From assembly GCA_030295235.1 (NCBI GenBank), contig AP026126.1, positions 620,001 through 684,000 on the forward strand: a DNA stretch of 64,000 nt, in the 5' to 3' direction. This document shows, in pieces, positions 21,842 through 33,697 of this stretch. The translations under genes and the position numbers were made by a program. The notes beneath the pieces are model-generated. The model was not told where the DNA came from and did not search any database. It saw only the letters and a list, made by a program, of their open reading frames with translations. How positions within the stretch are numbered: the first letter of the stretch is position 1; each line of letters opens with the position of its first letter. Source of the stretch: Fistulifera solaris. Lineage: Eukaryota; Bacillariophyta; Bacillariophyceae; Naviculales; Stauroneidaceae.

Positions 21842-22755
21842 CCTTATGCTCCACCAAAAATGAAACCCTGCGATTGCAATAAATGAACAGCGATTCTATA
21901 GTCGCTTCTCAATAGTACTGTTGTAACAGAATCTTTACTTCTTAGGTTTGCTTTGATCGTCGCTTTTTCTCCACTTTATGTACTGATGAAATGCTGCGCA
22001 GCAGCCTCATGGAAACACGGAAAATTTTTAATGAGACAATTATTCTCGACGTAAAGCTTGAGTGAATTTCAATACAGTTTTCCATAAATGTACAAAAATA
22101 CCAATAGTTGATGAATTTCGTATTTATAAAGAGCGTTTCGTATCATTTTTTCACTAAAGTGTCATTTTTTCAAGGATCCCATTATTTCATGAAAGAATGA
22201 GGCTTGAGGAACATCAACAATGGTCAACGAGCGTCTTAAAAGCGTTGCTTATCTATAGGGAGATCCATAATAAACTGTTTGATGCAATTACCGCTTGGCA
22301 GCATTTGCAATAGACTAAACGCCTGGTTCATCCCCTTCAAAATCCTCTCGAATGAATCCTTCACCACGATACGTCGAAGCGTAGTATCAACTCAACCACG
22401 ACTGAATTCAGTCATGAAAAACATTGGAAAATGCGTGCATACTTGTACCCGCAACCTTCCGTTGTTGCTGATGATGCAGCACTTTTATTACACTTTAATT
22501 ACCGAATACATGATGCAATTACCTTTGACATAATTTGTAATGCACGCTTGGATTCTTTAGGGCGAAATTCCTCGCGGATCGTCCTATTTTATATTTACTA
22601 GTCATCAAATTGTAGGCGGAAGCTAACCACGACTGCATTTTAGTCACTTTTCCCACCATGACGATGATGGACATAGCAAGAGACGACAGACTACCGGTAC
22701 CGTACCTGGTAGCTCTTTCAGTTCTGTATTTTCTTGGCAGAATGAAACGATTAAG
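21842..22755. other. divergent promoter region containing a 231-bp duplication
   Basis: About 0.9 kb between the tail-anchored protein gene (minus) and the sugar kinase gene (plus). AT-rich, no gene. The kinase-proximal half holds a diverged tandem duplication (see 22281-22647) that carries two GACTG/CAGTC elements. Confidence 0.6.
22281..22647 (+). repeat. diverged tandem duplication, period 231 bp, with two promoter elements
   Basis: GATGCAATTACC occurs at 22281 and 22512; CCACGACTG occurs at 22396 and 22627. Both pairs are exactly 231 bases apart and the spacing within each unit is the same 115 bases. Just after the first word TTGGCAGCATTTGCAAT matches TTGACATAATTTGTAAT. The intervening sequence has diverged. 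The first element reads CCACGACTGAATTCAGTCAT (22396-22415), the second CCACGACTGCATTTTAGTCA (22627-22646). The second is about 110-130 bases upstream of the kinase ATG. Confidence 0.65.
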
Positions 22756-24257
22756 ATGTATCTTATAAAGAGAAGAGCAAGGTTGCTGATTCTGCTACTC
22801 ATCCGTGTTATGTTTCCGACGGAAGGTCTGGCTTCACATCCCTGTTTCGTGGGCTTTGATTTGGGCACATCCGGCGCTCGGATTTCTATCATTCGACTCA
22901 GCGATGATTCGTCTGGTTATCAAGAATTGCATTCTCAATCAGTTTCGTGGTGTGATGAGAAACGATATGATGATCCTGCAGCGTGGATGAGTGCCGTCGC
23001 CATTTTGTTGGAGGGTTCTGCCGAGCATCTGTCATCGGTGGCATCCATTTGCTTCTCGGGGACGTCGGCCAGCTGCTTACTGATCGACAGAGCCAACGCT
23101 GGAGCAGTGACTCGACTTCCTCGTATGTATGATTATGATGTGCGTCACTCGGTGGATCCCATTTACGGCGTTCGGGCCTTGACTCGATTGGAGTCGTTCG
23201 CGCCGCCGCAACACACCACCCGCAGTCCGACGAGTTCCTTGGCCAAATTACTGGCGTGGCACGAACAAACCCCACTTTCGAAACATGAAGCACTGGCGCA
23301 TCAAGCGGATTATTTGGCACTGCAGTTCCTCTCGGAAAACAAGGCATGTGGGTCCGGGCCGAGTAATTTTCGGTCTGTCTCATCGGATTGGCACAATTGT
23401 CTGAAATTAGGCTATGACGTGCGAAATATGTGCTGGCCTTTGTGGTTACTGGCATGCTTAAGTGAAGCAAACATCGATCCACGCAATGTTTTACCGGAAA
23501 AGGTGGTTTCCCCCGGTCAACCGTTCGGAACGATTAGTCGTCGAATGGTCGAACAATTTGGTTTGCCAGCATCAACCGTTATCGTTGGGGGGACGACCGA
23601 TTCCAATGCAGCTTTCGTTGCTTCCTGTCCCTCGGTGGCAAAATTGGGTACAGCCGTGACATCGCTCGGAAGCACGCTGGCGATCAAACAGACCAGTAAA
23701 AATTACATCGAGGACGCTACCGTTGGTGTTTACAGCCATCGCTTTCCTTCTGTCCTCATGCCTGCGTCTACGTCCGAAGCTTATTGGTTGGTAGGAGGTG
23801 CTAGTAACGTTGGCTGTGCGGTTCTAAGACAACAGAATTTTACAAATGAAGAACTACGGAAATTGAGTTTGCTCATTGATCCAAATGTGGATACGCACTA
23901 TCGATATTACCCGCTTACGAAAACAGGCGAGCGTTTTCCAGTCGCCGACAGCAACAAAAAACCTATTTTACACCCTGTTCCCAGTGAACGAGCTGCATAT
24001 TTACATGGAATATTGCAAGGAATTAGTGATGTGGAATGCGGTGGTTATTTAGCTCTTACCACGCTTGGAGCCGATCCACCGATTCCACACACAATTTTCA
24101 CCAGTGGGGAGGTGGCCAGAATGAGATATGGAGAATCATGCGACAAAGGAGACTGAAAAGTACCTTCAAGGAAAACGTTCAAGTGCTTCGTGCACAAAAC
24201 TCGGAACCGTCTTTCGGAGCTGCTGTTCTTGCTGCCGCCCATTTGCATGTCTCGTGA
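22756..24257 (+). CDS. FGGY-family carbohydrate kinase (D-ribulose kinase-like)
   Basis: 500 aa after correcting a one-base loss in the G run at 24106-24109. The ATPase-fold N-terminus reads CFVGFDLGTSGARISII (about residues 30-46), preceded by an Arg-rich hydrophobic leader that may be a targeting sequence. SSVASICFSGTSASCLLID, VIVGGTTDSNAAFVASC and KLGTAVTSLGSTLAIK are FGGY landmarks. The C-terminal GGGGQNEIWRIMRQR and EPSFGAAVLAAA appear only after the correction, matching the usual GGG.N..W and E..A.GAA motifs. The pattern resembles the plant and cyanobacterial D-ribulose/xylulose kinase-like group, so it probably phosphorylates a pentulose. The exact sugar is not determinable here. Confidence 0.82.
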
Positions 24258-24605
24258 CAAACTATTTTATGAATGAGATTAATTTGCGTCTGACTTGATG
24301 ACAAACCAAGTAAGAATCTTCGTCATAGCGTCATAGCCATTGGCAACCAAGGCAGAAATTGACTTGACTTTGTTCTGCTATCGATAGAATGCAAAGGATT
24401 GAAAGGCGCCAATTAAAGGCGCGACAGAGTCCTTCGCAGCATATCGGAATTCGAGGATTTCAACGTAGATTAATCGAGAACTGTCTAAGGGCTACTCAGA
24501 CAATCAGTTCTATTTCTGAAGATAAAACTACAAATTGATCTCAAACAAACGGTAAGAGGGGGACTTATTTTTAAACACTTTGAAGAGAGGACCTTTTTCA
24601 CGCAC
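24258..24605. other. short convergent intergenic region
   Basis: 350 bases between two converging genes. I see no gene or clear structure. Confidence 0.5.
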
Positions 24606-26344
24606 TTAGTGTTTGACCGCAATTTGCGGCTTTTTATCCACTCGATGCTCTGCGCGTGCTTTTTGTTTTCTCATTGCCATTATCAACGTCGATGTCGTCG
24701 TCCGATTTTTCAGCCTTCTCCGTTTTTTCAAACGCCATCTTGCGAACTCGGATATAGCTTTTGTTGCGCAAGAACACTTTCTTTGCAGTCTTCCGGAAGG
24801 ATCTGGTTCTGGCTTGCCTCCTTCCAAATACTGAAAGGCCAACGTGGCATGTTCCGGCGAACGGAAAACAACATGAGTTTTTCCCATGTTGCCCTGAAAT
24901 TCAATCGTTTCAACAGATAAGGGCTTAATGTCAGCATGCGCGAGGAACAGGTTGGTCAAGTGTTCCTCGTTTACGGTATTGGGGATGCGGTGCACAAAGA
25001 GCTGAGAAGCATAGAAGGTAAACGACTTGGCAGAAGAGGGTGTATTCGAAGACCGATCAATGGTCTTCATGTCGCTGCCTTTCTGCAAGTAGTACTCCAA
25101 ACACTCCAGAGCTGTGAGAGCATCATTCACCGAATCGTGAGTATCCGGCATATCCTTTCCAAGAATCGATTTTGCCGAGTCCTTCAGCGACACGGTTGCT
25201 GTTTCCGAGTCGGTCGCTTTGAATAGGAGAGCCGAATCAACCACGCAATAATGTTCCATCCGAACAGCGGCGAGATCATTGTGAACAGCGTGACCTACGA
25301 TGACAGTCTCTTCACTGCAGAGTGCCATCAAGAACGCTTGTGCGTGTCGTACAGTGAATTGGACATTTTCGAGATGCTCCTCAGTGATTCCGTTCACCCA
25401 TGAACGATGGTTGGAAACAGGCCAGGCCGGTTTACAAAGTGAATCCAACAACACTTCCTTCGTCACAGCATCTACAATCGAGATACGGCACAGCGCGTTA
25501 AAATTCTTGTCTCCCGAAACAGGATCTTGTGTCTCACACATCTCGCAATCAATCGCGATAACTTGCGGGAGCTTCTCACACCACGCACCGTATGGCTTGG
25601 CTTTGACCCATCCATTCGCACTACAGATACCTGACTCTTCATCTTTCTGCTTGTACTTCGCAAAGTTGTAGTTGATGGCAAACGCTTTCGAGGATTGAGT
25701 CGTCTGGATGGCGTTGATCCATTTTTTCGCCGCGGGGTTCGACTTGGGAAGAATGAAGCCGTCTGTTTCATTCTTTTTCTTCTGGGTTCCAGTTGCGACT
25801 TTCTCCTCGTTGGAGGAAACTTTTGGTTCATCTTTCTTCGACGAAGGATTCTTTGCGGTCGGCACGGAGAATGAGGCTATGGGGAGATTCAAACTAAGGA
25901 ATGGGGGTGTGGTCGATTCCACAGGGGTTTTGGGTACCTTCTTTTGTTTGTTATTTGAAGGTGTGGTAGAGCTGGGGTTGACAGTCGTTTCGACTTTGGC
26001 TTTCTTTTTGGGGTTGGCAAGGGGAGGTCGTCCTCGGAGCGTTTGCCCCGGCGATTCTTCTGTTTTGCGGCGCTATCTTCACCTCCCTTGTTTCCAGGAG
26101 GAGCGAAAGGATCATCCTTGTCATCACTCTGTTTCGACTTACTCGTTGTAACCTCTAGTTCGCTTTCCGAGCTCACTACAGAACCGTGTTCGGTCACCTT
26201 GTGGATTTCGTCGGACGCGTTCAACTCGTGAGAAAACTTACATGATTCACCGTGTCGACAACCAGCCGCCGTTACGAAAAATGCACACGGTGCCTTTCTC
26301 CCGTCAGCTGGTGCAGCAAAAAGTTTGTATTTCTTGTTGCTCAT
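24606..26344 (-). CDS. CCCH zinc finger - DEDDh exonuclease - RRM protein (SDN/REX-type RNase)
   Basis: 579 aa from the ATG at 26344 once the C run at 26046-26049 (plus strand) is read one base longer. Residues about 15-40 hold a CCCH finger (APCAFFVTAAGCRHGESCKF SH). After a Lys/Ser-rich linker the nuclease begins VIAIDCEMCETQDP (DxE), continues NHRSWVNGITEEHLENVQFT, then VGHAVHNDLAAVRMEHY and DTHDSVNDALTALECLEYYL, giving the DEDDh set. The C-terminal part LFVHRIPNTVNEEHLTNLFL and KTHVVFRSPEHATLAFQYLE is an RRM. This order (exonuclease then RRM) is known from plant small-RNA-degrading nucleases; the added N-terminal CCCH finger is less usual. Likely role: 3'-5' trimming or turnover of small or structured RNAs in the nucleus. 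The very basic C-terminus suggests RNA contact or nuclear import. Confidence 0.8.
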
Positions 26345-27031
26345 TGTTGGAATTGTATGGGTCTTTAAAAGATCTTTGAAGTGGGAGTCAGAGCCCGAGT
26401 AATAATTGTTGTTGTTCTTGTTTTTGGTTGGCTCACCCTGTACCGTACCAAGGGCGGACGACAAATGAAAATCGTCAGCTTCTACATACAGCATGTGCCG
26501 CATTCATTGGCTGCAAAGTATTACGTACTGGTATTGGCATTGGCACGCGTTCATTCACGGGGGTGACATTTTTGAATGTCACTCGTCCGTCTCCGCGCTC
26601 TGCGCTTCAATTCTGTGATAGTACATTTCTTTCTATACAGGGAAACAGGAGGCCGCGAAATTGTTAGGCACGATTGGTTGCGTCGTTCCTTTGTCCATCA
26701 AACTTGTACAGTAGCTTCCGTGTAAATTTCCGTTGAAGTATGTTTTACGTTCCGTTTGCACAATTTGATAGGACTGATTTTCGTTAACAGTAATAAATAA
26801 TTTGAGTCCTCCGAGGAAAACTGTAGTCTGTGGTAGTATTATGGCGCGACTGTTCGCTTTTCTCGTCCGTAACGAAAACCAAAGCTGAACAAACAAGTCC
26901 ACTTTTCGGCAGCTTCCACCGCCAAATCGCACAACTCCTTTTTGGCTTTTGGACGAAAGGTTGATCATCGGAGAGCCACCAAGCCACAAAAAAAAGCTTG
27001 TCATTTCCCCTCTCATCCTCCCCATTTGAAG
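26345..27031. other. divergent promoter region
   Basis: About 690 bases between the exonuclease (minus) and the beta-helix protein (plus). The ORFs here are extensions or shadows. No repeat or RNA gene is seen. Confidence 0.5.
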
Positions 27032-28443
27032 ATGAAGTTTGCGTCAAGTACTACCGCCTGCTTGCTGGCTCTCGGCATCGCCTCGTTGGCCTCCGCTCAG
27101 TCGACGGGTGCCTGCGTCGAAACGATTAACGATATTGCGCTCCGCGAAAGCTTGGTGACGGACACGTCGCTTCTTCGCACGTACACGTTATGCTCCCAAA
27201 TCACGCACCAAATTGGGACACTCGACGTGAACTACGATCTGGTTGACGGACAAGGCATGTTACCCCTACGACCGAACATGAAAATCCAATGCGGCGTCGA
27301 CGGAAAGAAGGAAAACAATTGCTTGATTACCGGAGGAGATGTTCAAGTCGACGGCACGTCGCGCTTTGGTATTGGTTCTGACGTGCCTTTGGATAACATT
27401 GAGTTTCAGGGTATCACCTTTCAAAGCAGCTCTCAGTACAGTGTATGGCTGACGCGTCCTGGATCGGTTACCTTTACGGACTGTGTGTTCCGCGTAAGTT
27501 CCTTTGGTAGTTGACTGACGGTCCCTGAGTTCTCGATCTGACCATGTCGTCTTTCTCCCTTTTTTCGTGATTTCACAGGACAACTCCCAGGCAATTACAC
27601 CCGTCTTTCTAGATTACTTCAATCCCTCGAATCCTGCCAGTGAGCTTTCAGTTACCTTTAATCGCTGCCTCTTCGACGCCAACCGATACTTTGGTGAACC
27701 CGCCCAGCCTGCCCTCGTGGTTGGAAATGGAAGGCAAAACCGTCTCATCTTTGAAAGGACCAAATTTACCAACAACAACATGAAGACTGAATTGGTACGA
27801 CTGTGATGTTTGACTTTTTGCGTTTTGTGTTATTTCTGAGTAAAGTAACTCATCTCATGCTTTTACAGAATGCAACCGTATCTAGAACCTACAGAAGCTA
27901 TTTGGTGGAAACCAACGGTCCCTTGACTATGACGAATAACTGTTTCGAAAACAATCAGATTGGCATTGCGCCCGTCGGAGTCTACGGCGGCGAGAATCTC
28001 TTGCCGGAAACTTTGAATCCATGTCGACCGGTGATATCTGTCCTTTTGTAAGCAACTTTGAGACGGACGAACAATTCGAAGCGAACATGCCCCGATGCAG
28101 TGCCTTTGAATTGAGCGGAACCGGAGCCACTTGTCAAGCCGACGTCCCACCCGGTCCCACGGCCACACCGACTTCTATGCCCAGTTCCTTTCCTTCGTCG
28201 GTGCCCACGGATACGTTTGCGCCTTCGAGTACGACAGACGCTCCCACGCTGGCTCCTACAGGAAGCCCGGTGGTGGCGCCAGTGGCGGCACCCAATGCCG
28301 CGCCTGCTCCGGATGGCGCTGGACCTGAAGCAGTGCTGACGTCCACTCCCACGACAACCTTTGCCGGTTTCCCAGACTCTTCGGATGCTCGTTATTTGCA
28401 GTCTTTGTGGTTGTTGGGAGTCGCCCTTTTCATCTGGTTGTAA
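27032..28443 (+). CDS. secreted beta-helix surface protein with Pro/Thr stalk and GPI-type C-terminus
   Basis: Three exons: 27032-27493, 27579-27794 and 27869-28443, with introns GTAAGT...TTTCACAG (85 nt) and GTACGA...TTTTACAG (74 nt), both phase 0. One base is missing near 28009-28012, where the third-exon frame moves; corrected length is 417 aa. A signal peptide (KFASSTTACLLALGIASLAS A) starts the protein. The body has repeated short strands and Asn/Gly turns (LDNIEFQGITFQSSSQYSVW, VTFTDCVFRDNSQAITPVFL, LTMTNNCFENNQIGIAPVGV) typical of right-handed parallel beta-helices. A low-complexity stalk follows (PTATPTSMPSSFPSSVPTDT), then a terminal hydrophobic segment LQSLWLLGVALFIWL ending at the stop, as in GPI-anchored proteins. 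Likely a cell-surface or frustule-associated protein. Confidence 0.75.
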
Positions 28444-29038
28444 AAAGGAGCTTTTTCGAAGACGAGGCAAAGTGAGAGAAATAAATGTTTTCTTTTAGTC
28501 GCTTGAAGCACTCTATGATAGGACATAAACTATAATACACCAATTGGCGCCTTATCTTAGCGTATGATTCAATTGCAAAGGAAAGGTCAAGTAATGAAAT
28601 ACTTAGTCTGGCATCAAGCTGCCAAACAACATGATGTCTTATGGTGTATTATCTACAAAAAGCTGATAGTCACGATCCGTGATTGCAAGTCATACTCCCA
28701 ATAAGCCCATACAAGTACAGTATACTATCTACGTAGCTTGTAGCTGGTAGATAGCGGACCCGTAAGTCCTTTGTGACCAAGGGGCATTGCGCTTTGCGCA
28801 CCGCGGATGGTGTGCTAATGCATGCATGTACGAAGAGGATTGGTGCTATTGTGTTGCATTTAAGCTTACTATCTATCACCTATCTGATACTCTTGTGAGG
28901 CATCGTTTGAAACATAAAGAGGAGTCGCATTCCCAGTGCCCGGGAAGATTCTTGTTCTATTAGCTCGGTGACAGTCATTGATTTAATTGCATTCATTCGT
29001 AACAATCGTCGCGTCGATTCCGACTTTCTGAATTGAAC
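28444..29038. other. intergenic
   Basis: About 600 bases between two plus-strand genes; terminator and promoter presumably lie here. Nothing specific is seen. Confidence 0.5.
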
Positions 29039-32000
29039 ATGGATTTATTTTCTAAATTAAAAACCATACGAATGAGAAAGGAGAAGATCTGAAAGACTCG
29101 GAAGATACGCAGAAAATACCCGCATCAACCAAAGATGACGATTTTTGCAACTCAATTGATGCTCTCGTGGATTCGGATGCGGAGGGCGCTGATATTTTCG
29201 ACGACGAAGACGAGGATGAAGTCGCGTCGGCAACTCATACCGGAAGCATTCATAGTAAGACGAGTAGGACGAATGACTCGGTTACGGCCGAAACCAATTA
29301 CACAGAGGTCATTCAGAATTTGGCAACATCCCCATTTTTATCGCCTTTAGCGGCTAGGGGAGACCTCAGTACGGGTTCTTTCGATCTCGATATCAATTTA
29401 TCTTCGCGGCACTCAAAGCAGTCCATATCGTCAAAACTTTCATCAAAGGATTCGGTAGTACATGGACTATCAGAACGTTTCGACGAGCTATCAGTAAAAA
29501 GCGACAGACACAACAAAGACGATGACATTGAGTCGAAAACATCCCAAAATGATGATAGAGGTAGCGACAGTGCCGAAGATTATTCCGACGATGAAGACGA
29601 AGGACAGGACGGATACAAACCTGGCGGATACCATCCTGTTAAAGTTGGCGAAGTGTATAATCAAAGGTGCGTGCGTTTGTAAGTTGTTAAGCACATAATA
29701 TACATGATCTTTCTCAAACACAGTCTTCCAGATATGTCATTATAAAGAAGCTGGGCTGGGGGCACTTTTCCACTGTATGGATGGTGAAAGATCGAAAGGC
29801 TTTGAAATCGGGTAATAGTGCTCCTTTCTACGCCTTAAAAGTACAGAAATCAGCAGAGCATTACACTGAAGCAGCAGTTGATGAAGTAGAATTATTAAAC
29901 TGCATAGCAACAGAGCGAAAGAAAGCCGAATTGAAATTTGCGAATGGGGCATCGAAAGAAGCGGCGATCGCTGTAGATCGATCTCGTTTTGTGGCCACGT
30001 TGCACGATTCTTTCTTTCATTCTGGGCCAAACGGTCGGCACATGTGTATGGTCTTCTCCATGCTCGGTTGCAATTTATTGACTGTGATCAAAGCTTACAA
30101 TTATCGTGGTATCCCTGTCGATGCCGTTAAAGTAATGATCCGTGGGGTGTGTAAAGGACTTGATTTTCTGCATCGTAAATGTCAGGTCATCCACACCGAT
30201 TTGAAGCCGGAGAACGTCCTGCTGCAATTTCCACATCAGATTGGTAAAGATGAAGATTTCGCTTTTGGAGTCACGGCGCTTGCTATGGAATATTCGCACG
30301 ATTCGGAAAGGAACGCCATTAGCACGTCTGTTGAGGACTTAGAGGCAGCTTTAAACGTTACGACCCTTACACCAGAAGAGCGCAAAAAGTTGAAAAAACG
30401 ATTGAAAAGGAAGCGACAAAAAGAGAGAAAACAGGCATTTAACAGCAACGACAATTCAGATGACGAGGATGAGGAGAGTGTCTCGTCTACTATTCAAGAC
30501 TTGGCAGATGAAATGTCCGGCAATGCTACCTACGCATTATCGGACAAAGAATTCAGCAAAGCAAACGGAAAGTGCACCGAAAAGGAAGCCGATCTTAACC
30601 AGTCACACAGTCATGTTAAACGAAGAATCGAACGCAATCGTTTTCTCGCGACTAACTTCGGGCCGCAACGGTTAGTTGCTGAATCTGACTTGACGAAGAT
30701 CGCAAAGAACGTATATTTGCCAGCAAAGCAAATAGCCATGAGCTACAAACGTTTTTCGAAGAAGCTGGTGAATCTGGAATTGCCAGAATAAGCATTGTTT
30801 TAAGACAATTTTCGAGCGACGGAGATCTTTGCAACGCACTGAACTACAGCCTAGGTGGTATTAGTTTTGATCGCGTGGGACAGGAGAGAGAGTGGCCAAT
30901 TAAGCTTTCACTTAGTGCTTCGGAATCGATGGACTTGACCTCGCATTCATACATCAAACTTTCACAATCATCACCCCTGGATAGTGCCGATAGTCAATAT
31001 TTCGCAGAGCTGGTAAATCTTATCGGAGAGAATTTTGATATCAATGAAGAATCGATTGCATCTGAGCTACCGGATAGTACTACTGGAGAACTGCCCGGTG
31101 CTGTCGAACCATCTCCATTCGTGATTCTGTCGTTGCAGTGTCCAGCTTCGTCGACAATGGTCGGGTTAAGCTTTCTGGAATCCAGGCTTCCCGGAGTGGC
31201 GTTTCTAACATATATGCGAGATGACGGAGTTCCAAATCTTGACAAGCTCGTTTTTGGGCATCACAACATGAAAGTATGCGACCATCCTTTGGCCATGCGA
31301 ATCAATGACACTCTGTCTCAACCCTTATGTAACAAAGGAAGTACCATCTTCGGTTTTGACATGCGTTTGATCCCCAGTCTCAAAGCTTCTCCAGTTTTTG
31401 ATGATTCCGGGCTTTCATTTGCTCTGACTGCAGAAAATGAAGAACTACTTGGAATGTGGGGGTCAGGAATCCGTTGGAGCAGCGCGTCCAATCTTTCTGT
31501 GGTATTGATCTGTCAAGTCAACTTATTAATTTAGTGGGTCCAGAAGGTGTACGAGAGTCCCGTAAATTATCCCAGGACACTGATGCTGGATTCCAGGAAG
31601 GCGAAAAGAAATCGCCTGCTGCCGAGATTCAGACCGCTCCTTCATCGCTTGATAATTCAACGAATTCTCCGACACCGTCCATAACCCACGTTCCAGACTT
31701 GAAGGATGTTGAAATGCTTACGTCTTGTCGGGCAGTAATCGTTGATCTTGGGAACGCATGTTGGACCTACCGTCATTTTAGTGAAGACATTCAAACTAGG
31801 CAGTACCGTGCACCTGAGGTGCTGATTGGAAGCAAGTATGATACTTCCGCCGATATTTGGTCACTTGGCTGTATGGTGTTTGAGTTATTGACTGGCGATC
31901 TCCTCTTCGATCCTCGGGCTGGTGAAGACTATGACCGTGACGAGGATCATTTGGCCATGTTCCAGGAGCTTCTTGGTCAAATGCCAAGAAGACTTGCTTT

Positions 32001-32229
32001 AGATGGTAAATATTCCAAGAACTTCTTCGATAAGAAAGGCAATCTGCGGCACATCAAGCAACTGAAATTCTGGCCGATGGAAGACGTATTGTCTGAAAAA
32101 TATCACTTTTCACGAGATGAAGCAGTAGCAATTGCTGATTTTGTAAGGCCTCTGCTTGATTTCGATCCCAAGACAAGAATGACGGCAGAGCAAGCTCTTC
32201 AATCCGATTGGCTACAATCAATTCCGTAG
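29039..32229 (+). CDS. SRPK-type serine/threonine kinase with very long kinase insert
   Basis: About 1042 aa after three one-base corrections (A run 29059-29063, T run 30752-30756, G run 31458-31462). One 65-nt intron (29667-29731, GTGCGT...TTCCAG) lies just before the kinase domain. The N-terminus is acidic. The N-lobe reads YVIIKKLGWGHFSTVWMV, the SRPK signature, then YALKVQKSAEHYTEAAVDEV. The catalytic loop is HTDLKPENVLLQ near residue 363. Activation-segment motifs VIVDLGNACWTYRHFSED and IQTRQYRAPEVLIGSKYDTS appear only near residue 880, after roughly 500 residues of Lys/Ser/Asp-rich insert. The DLGNAC form (not DFG) and TRQYRAPEV are SRPK hallmarks. Expected role: phosphorylating SR splicing factors; the insert probably controls localisation, as the shorter SRPK spacer does in animals and yeast. 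Confidence 0.85.
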
Positions 32230-32327
32230 ATCGGTAGGACATGAGTGCATAATTAGTATAGTCTTTCGTACTTGTCTAAAATTAATGAGAAAGTGCAACG
32301 ATGATTGTTTTTCTTAAAAGAGACTTA

Positions 32328-33697
32328 TTAGAAATCATTCCGATGCAAGATCCTCGCACCATGCTCTTCATAATCCGCTCTCGAAACCCACATGTCCTTA
32401 AACGTCGCAAGACTAGCCAAGATCGATCCACCGACGTAACATGAGTACAGACGCTCCGGGGGTGCTGAAATCCGTATGCGAGTATGGGAAGGGGACTTTG
32501 CCTTCACTTCATACAGTAGGCGCTCGCCGAAACCTGGTGTCAGAGTACACCCACCAGCAAGAACAATCTGGGAGAAGAGCTTCGGACGCAAGTCGATGTC
32601 ACTCTTCTTGATAGAGTCGACCAATAGTTCGGCTGCACCAGGTTCTTCGGAACCAAGAAGTGATGGGTCGAAGAGAACGCTTGGAGCAGTGTAGCGCTCC
32701 GAAGCCAGGGAAATAGCCTGTCCATCAGGAAGTTGATACTGCGTCTTTGCCTCTTTCTCGGTTGCGTCGTCGTAATGACCAGATGGTGCCAAATAGCACA
32801 CCTCTTCTTTCATAAGCTTAACCAGATCAGCCTCTGCTGTGGTTGTAAAGCTAAGCCCTGCTTTTCGAAGTAAAAGCTGTAGGTGACGAGTGACTTCTCT
32901 TCCGGCAATATCGCTGCGAGAAACCGAATGTTGCAGTGCAAACCCTTCATATACGGGTACTGCGTGTGCCACACCTTCTCCAATATCCAAAACGACACCA
33001 GTAGTACGACCCGATGCGTACAAACTCAACACAGATGGGGGCGAGAAAAACAAAGCGGGTGCACGGATTGACTCGAAGAAAACTTCCGCGATTTTGTCAC
33101 GATTTCCTCTATGGTTCAATGGGGCCTCTGTCATCAAGACAGGGTGCTCTTCACGCTTTGCGTTCAGTGACTGTTTCGAATAAACGTGCTACAACAGAAA
33201 TTTTGGCAATGTTAGACTAGACATTCTCCAGCATGTCGCAGCAACCACTGCAGTCAATCTTCCACCTACCTCCCACAAACGCTCCATAGAATCCCAACCA
33301 CTCTCAGTGACAACCCCCTTGTCCATAGGATATTCCAACACAAAAGCACCACGGTGCTCGTCGAGTTTCCGTCCGACAAAAACAGAAGACGGTCCTAAAT
33401 CCTGTTCTCCTTCCAAAGCACCGCCCGGCATGATACGCATGTGTTTCGGCCGTCCCACTTTGGTACCTAGAACAAGCTAAAGATACAGCAGAACGCATGT
33501 GTTAGCTAATGACGAAGATATCTTACACGAACGATGCTATTCCGATGAACAGAGGTATTTCTGGCATTGCATACCTTGGGTTTCGAGGACCCGGCGAAGC
33601 CAGCTTTGATAGACGAAGTGCCATTATCAATAACGATCGGCTGATTCAAAAGAAGAGAGCCTCCGTCTCCGCCGGTTCCAGGATCTTTGTTACTCAT
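32328..33697 (-). CDS. ARP1: actin-related protein ARP1 (centractin)
   Basis: Three exons: 33697-33575, 33476-33270 and 33188-32328, with phase-0 introns of 98 and 81 nt (GTATGC...CTTTAG and GTAGGT...TTGTAG). They sum to 396 aa with no frame break. The start reads PIVIDNGTSSIKAGFAG; GRPKHMRIMPGGALEG follows, then EHPVLMTEAPLNHRGNRDKI, LYASGRTTGVVLDIGEGVAH and FSQIVLAGGCTLTPGFGERL. The C-terminus WVSRADYEEHGARILHR NDF is closer to centractin (YEE.GARS.HRKTF) than to actin (YDE.GP.IVHRKCF). Arp1 forms the short filament of dynactin, the dynein cargo adaptor. A divergent conventional actin paralogue is less likely given the DNGTSSIK start and the C-terminus. Confidence 0.85.

Noticed and set aside
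29039-32229. Programmed -1 or +1 ribosomal frameshifting in the kinase and other genes
   Set aside because: Frame changes occur in some 20 unrelated genes, at simple runs of all four bases, in both directions, without slippery heptamers followed by structure; sequence error or allelic indels are simpler.
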